DNA of 64,000 bases from Bacteroidaceae bacterium (lineage in GTDB: Bacteria > Bacteroidota > Bacteroidia > Bacteroidales > Bacteroidaceae), in contig JAKSJD010000001.1 of assembly GCA_024398435.1 (NCBI GenBank), forward strand, positions 248,001 through 312,000, read 5' to 3'. The stretch's first letter is position 1. Each line of letters opens with the position of its first letter. Of the stretch, positions 62,932 through 64,000 are shown piece by piece. The notes under the pieces are model-generated. The model had not been told where the DNA came from and did no database searches. It saw only the letters and a list, made by a program, of their open reading frames with translations. A program made the position numbers and the translations under genes.

Positions 62932-64000
62932 TCACTGTTTTACTCTTCGTTCAATCAACTCAATGTCATCGAGCGAAAGCAATCGTCCATCGGGTGCGGA
63001 AGCGAGTTGGGTGCGCTCTGCCTGTTGCAGATAGATTGGATAGTCCTTGCCGAGAGGCAGGATGCGGAGTTCCACCTGCTTGCCAATCAGGTCGGCCACT
63101 CTGACGAGCATTGGTTTACCGTTCCAGAAGTTGTCTTCCACCATCTTTCCGTCGGCATAGACGCGTGCCACATCGCCCTTATAGCTGATTTCGAGGAAGA
63201 GGTCGTTGGCCTTTGCTGCCCATTTCTCAGGCACTTGAATCGTCCATACTGCAGCTTTCTCAAAGTCGGCATCCGATGGTTGTTCGGCCACTTTCTGACT
63301 GCCCATGCGTATGGTGCGCAATCCTCCGTCGGCCTGTGTCTGCTTGCAGTTTACCTTGCCGTTCCTTGTCCAATATTCCTCTACGATTCGTGTACCGTCG
63401 CGGAATGCGACTCCACCGTGCTTTGCCTTCACGAGTCGACCGTCAATCTTATACAGTTGGTTAGCTTCTGCCTGTGAGAGCACGCACACCTTCCTACCTG
63501 TTGAAGGTATTGTTATTGACTTTCCGGGCTTAGCAATGACTTCCTTTCCGTCGATGCCTATGATTGGCACTATTCCATCTACTGCCACAAGATAGGTGCA
63601 GTCGGTCGTGCGACAGAAGAGCTGAGCCAAGGCATAGTCAATTCCGTCGATATTCACTGGCATGCAGAATGATGCTCCTTCTGGTATTGCGATTGGCTTG
63701 AGTGGGAATCTCTGGATTTGTCCAGAATCGTGCATGAGCGTGAAGCGTATGCTTTTCCGCGAGAGCTGTTTCATTCGCTGGTAGTTGTTGACGAAGAGTA
63801 TGCCTCGCTCGCCGTCGGTGCGCACTGTCCAACGCAGATGGTTGTCGACATTGCCTTTCTCTGTGTTGGTTTCTGGGAATACCACGTTCCACATTGCCAG
63901 TTGCTCACCCCAGTCGGCCAACATCTGATGGAGTATGCGTGTAGGGTGGAACGAAGGATTCATCTGCCCCATCTCGCCCAGTGGCGACTGAAAATCGTAG
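62932..64000 (-). CDS. GH35-like beta-galactosidase, C-terminal part (gene runs off the window)
   Basis: The minus frame is open from the stop at 62932 to the window edge, so the N-terminus and catalytic residues lie outside. The visible start 'YDFQSPLGEMGQMNPSFHP' resembles the sequence that follows the barrel in Bacteroidota GH35 proteins ('SPxxExG' then an alpha-helical stretch). Then comes a beta-sandwich region ('GERGILFVNNYQRMKQL', 'FPLKPIAIPEGASFCMP', 'LFLEISYKGDVARVYADGKMVEDNFWNG', 'LRILPLGKDYPIYL'), a galactose-binding jelly roll typical of GH35 C-termini. There is no G-K-K tail (ends IELIERRVKQ). GH35 is the best match but the decisive part is missing. Confidence 0.65.
   Translation of the reverse strand, partial: YDFQSPLGEMGQMNPSFHPTRILHQMLADWGEQLAMWNVVFPETNTEKGNVDNHLRWTVRTDGERGILFVNNYQRMKQLSRKSIRFTLMHDSGQIQRFPLKPIAIPEGASFCMPVNIDGIDYALAQLFCRTTDCTYLVAVDGIVPIIGIDGKEVIAKPGKSITIPSTGRKVCVLSQAEANQLYKIDGRLVKAKHGGVAFRDGTRIVEEYWTRNGKVNCKQTQADGGLRTIRMGSQKVAEQPSDADFEKAAVWTIQVPEKWAAKANDLFLEISYKGDVARVYADGKMVEDNFWNGKPMLVRVADLIGKQVELRILPLGKDYPIYLQQAERTQLASAPDGRLLSLDDIELIERRVKQ

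Overview
The window looks like a chromosomal segment of a Prevotella/Segatella-type Bacteroidota. The signs are housekeeping proteins of Bacteroidota type, promoters of the TTTG / TAnnTTTG kind, almost no Shine-Dalgarno sequences, many secreted glycan-degrading enzymes whose C-terminal tails end in a G-K-K block, a PorT-like type IX secretion component, and Bacteroidota-only families (DUF4834, UpxY, PspC).

Layout. 1-18457 (minus strand) is an accessory block for secreted glycan degradation: jelly-roll-rich proteins of unknown function, a GH95 alpha-L-fucosidase-like enzyme, a BNR_4/LamG protein, a secreted HExxH protein and a LacZ-type GH2. It has no SusC/SusD pair. 18458-19450 is a repeat-rich intergenic region ending in two tRNA genes (Met-CAT, Gln-TTG). 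19676-25446 (plus) is housekeeping: phosphatidylserine decarboxylase and synthase, DUF4834, TadA, BirA, QueA, MenA-like, CPBP protease. 25752-31870 is a pectin/rhamnose block: RhaM mutarotase, C10 protease and a tandem SGNH esterase on minus, GH43 on plus. 31947-37205 (minus) holds pta-ackA and proC-proB-proA. 37386-48198 (plus) holds a PL11 rhamnogalacturonan lyase fused to autotransporter-type beta repeats, a BspA-like LRR protein, glutamate dehydrogenase and a second GH2. 48251-56194 holds efp, rpmH, a porin, an UpxY-type antiterminator and an arginine cluster (argR, GNAT, argG, pspC, a DUF559 nuclease, argC, argD). 56725-62783 holds GT2, radC, a SufT-like protein, lpxH, two small proteins, nhaD, porT and a 2[4Fe-4S] ferredoxin. 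The right edge cuts a GH35-like beta-galactosidase.

How the genes fit together. The enzyme set (alpha-L-fucosidase, two or three beta-galactosidases, GH43 arabinanase type, PL11, SGNH esterase, rhamnose mutarotase) fits breakdown of rhamnogalacturonan-I-type pectin with arabinan/galactan side chains. The shared C-terminal tail and PorT suggest export through a type IX route. Pta-AckA makes acetate and ATP. GdhA, ProABC and the arg cluster form a glutamate-derived amino-acid block.

Most interesting points: (1) a DUF559 nuclease gene bounded by inverted GC-rich palindromic repeats inside the arginine cluster, with solo copies of the repeat placed right after the stop codons of pta and proA; (2) a 17-bp box at the same distance upstream of three promoters in the glycan block; (3) repeat sequence translated inside argC and inside the SufT-like gene; (4) a probably leaderless glycosyltransferase mRNA; (5) a MITE-like inverted repeat and perfect dyads upstream of the LRR gene. 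All homology calls come from reading the sequence and remembered family motifs; no database search was run.
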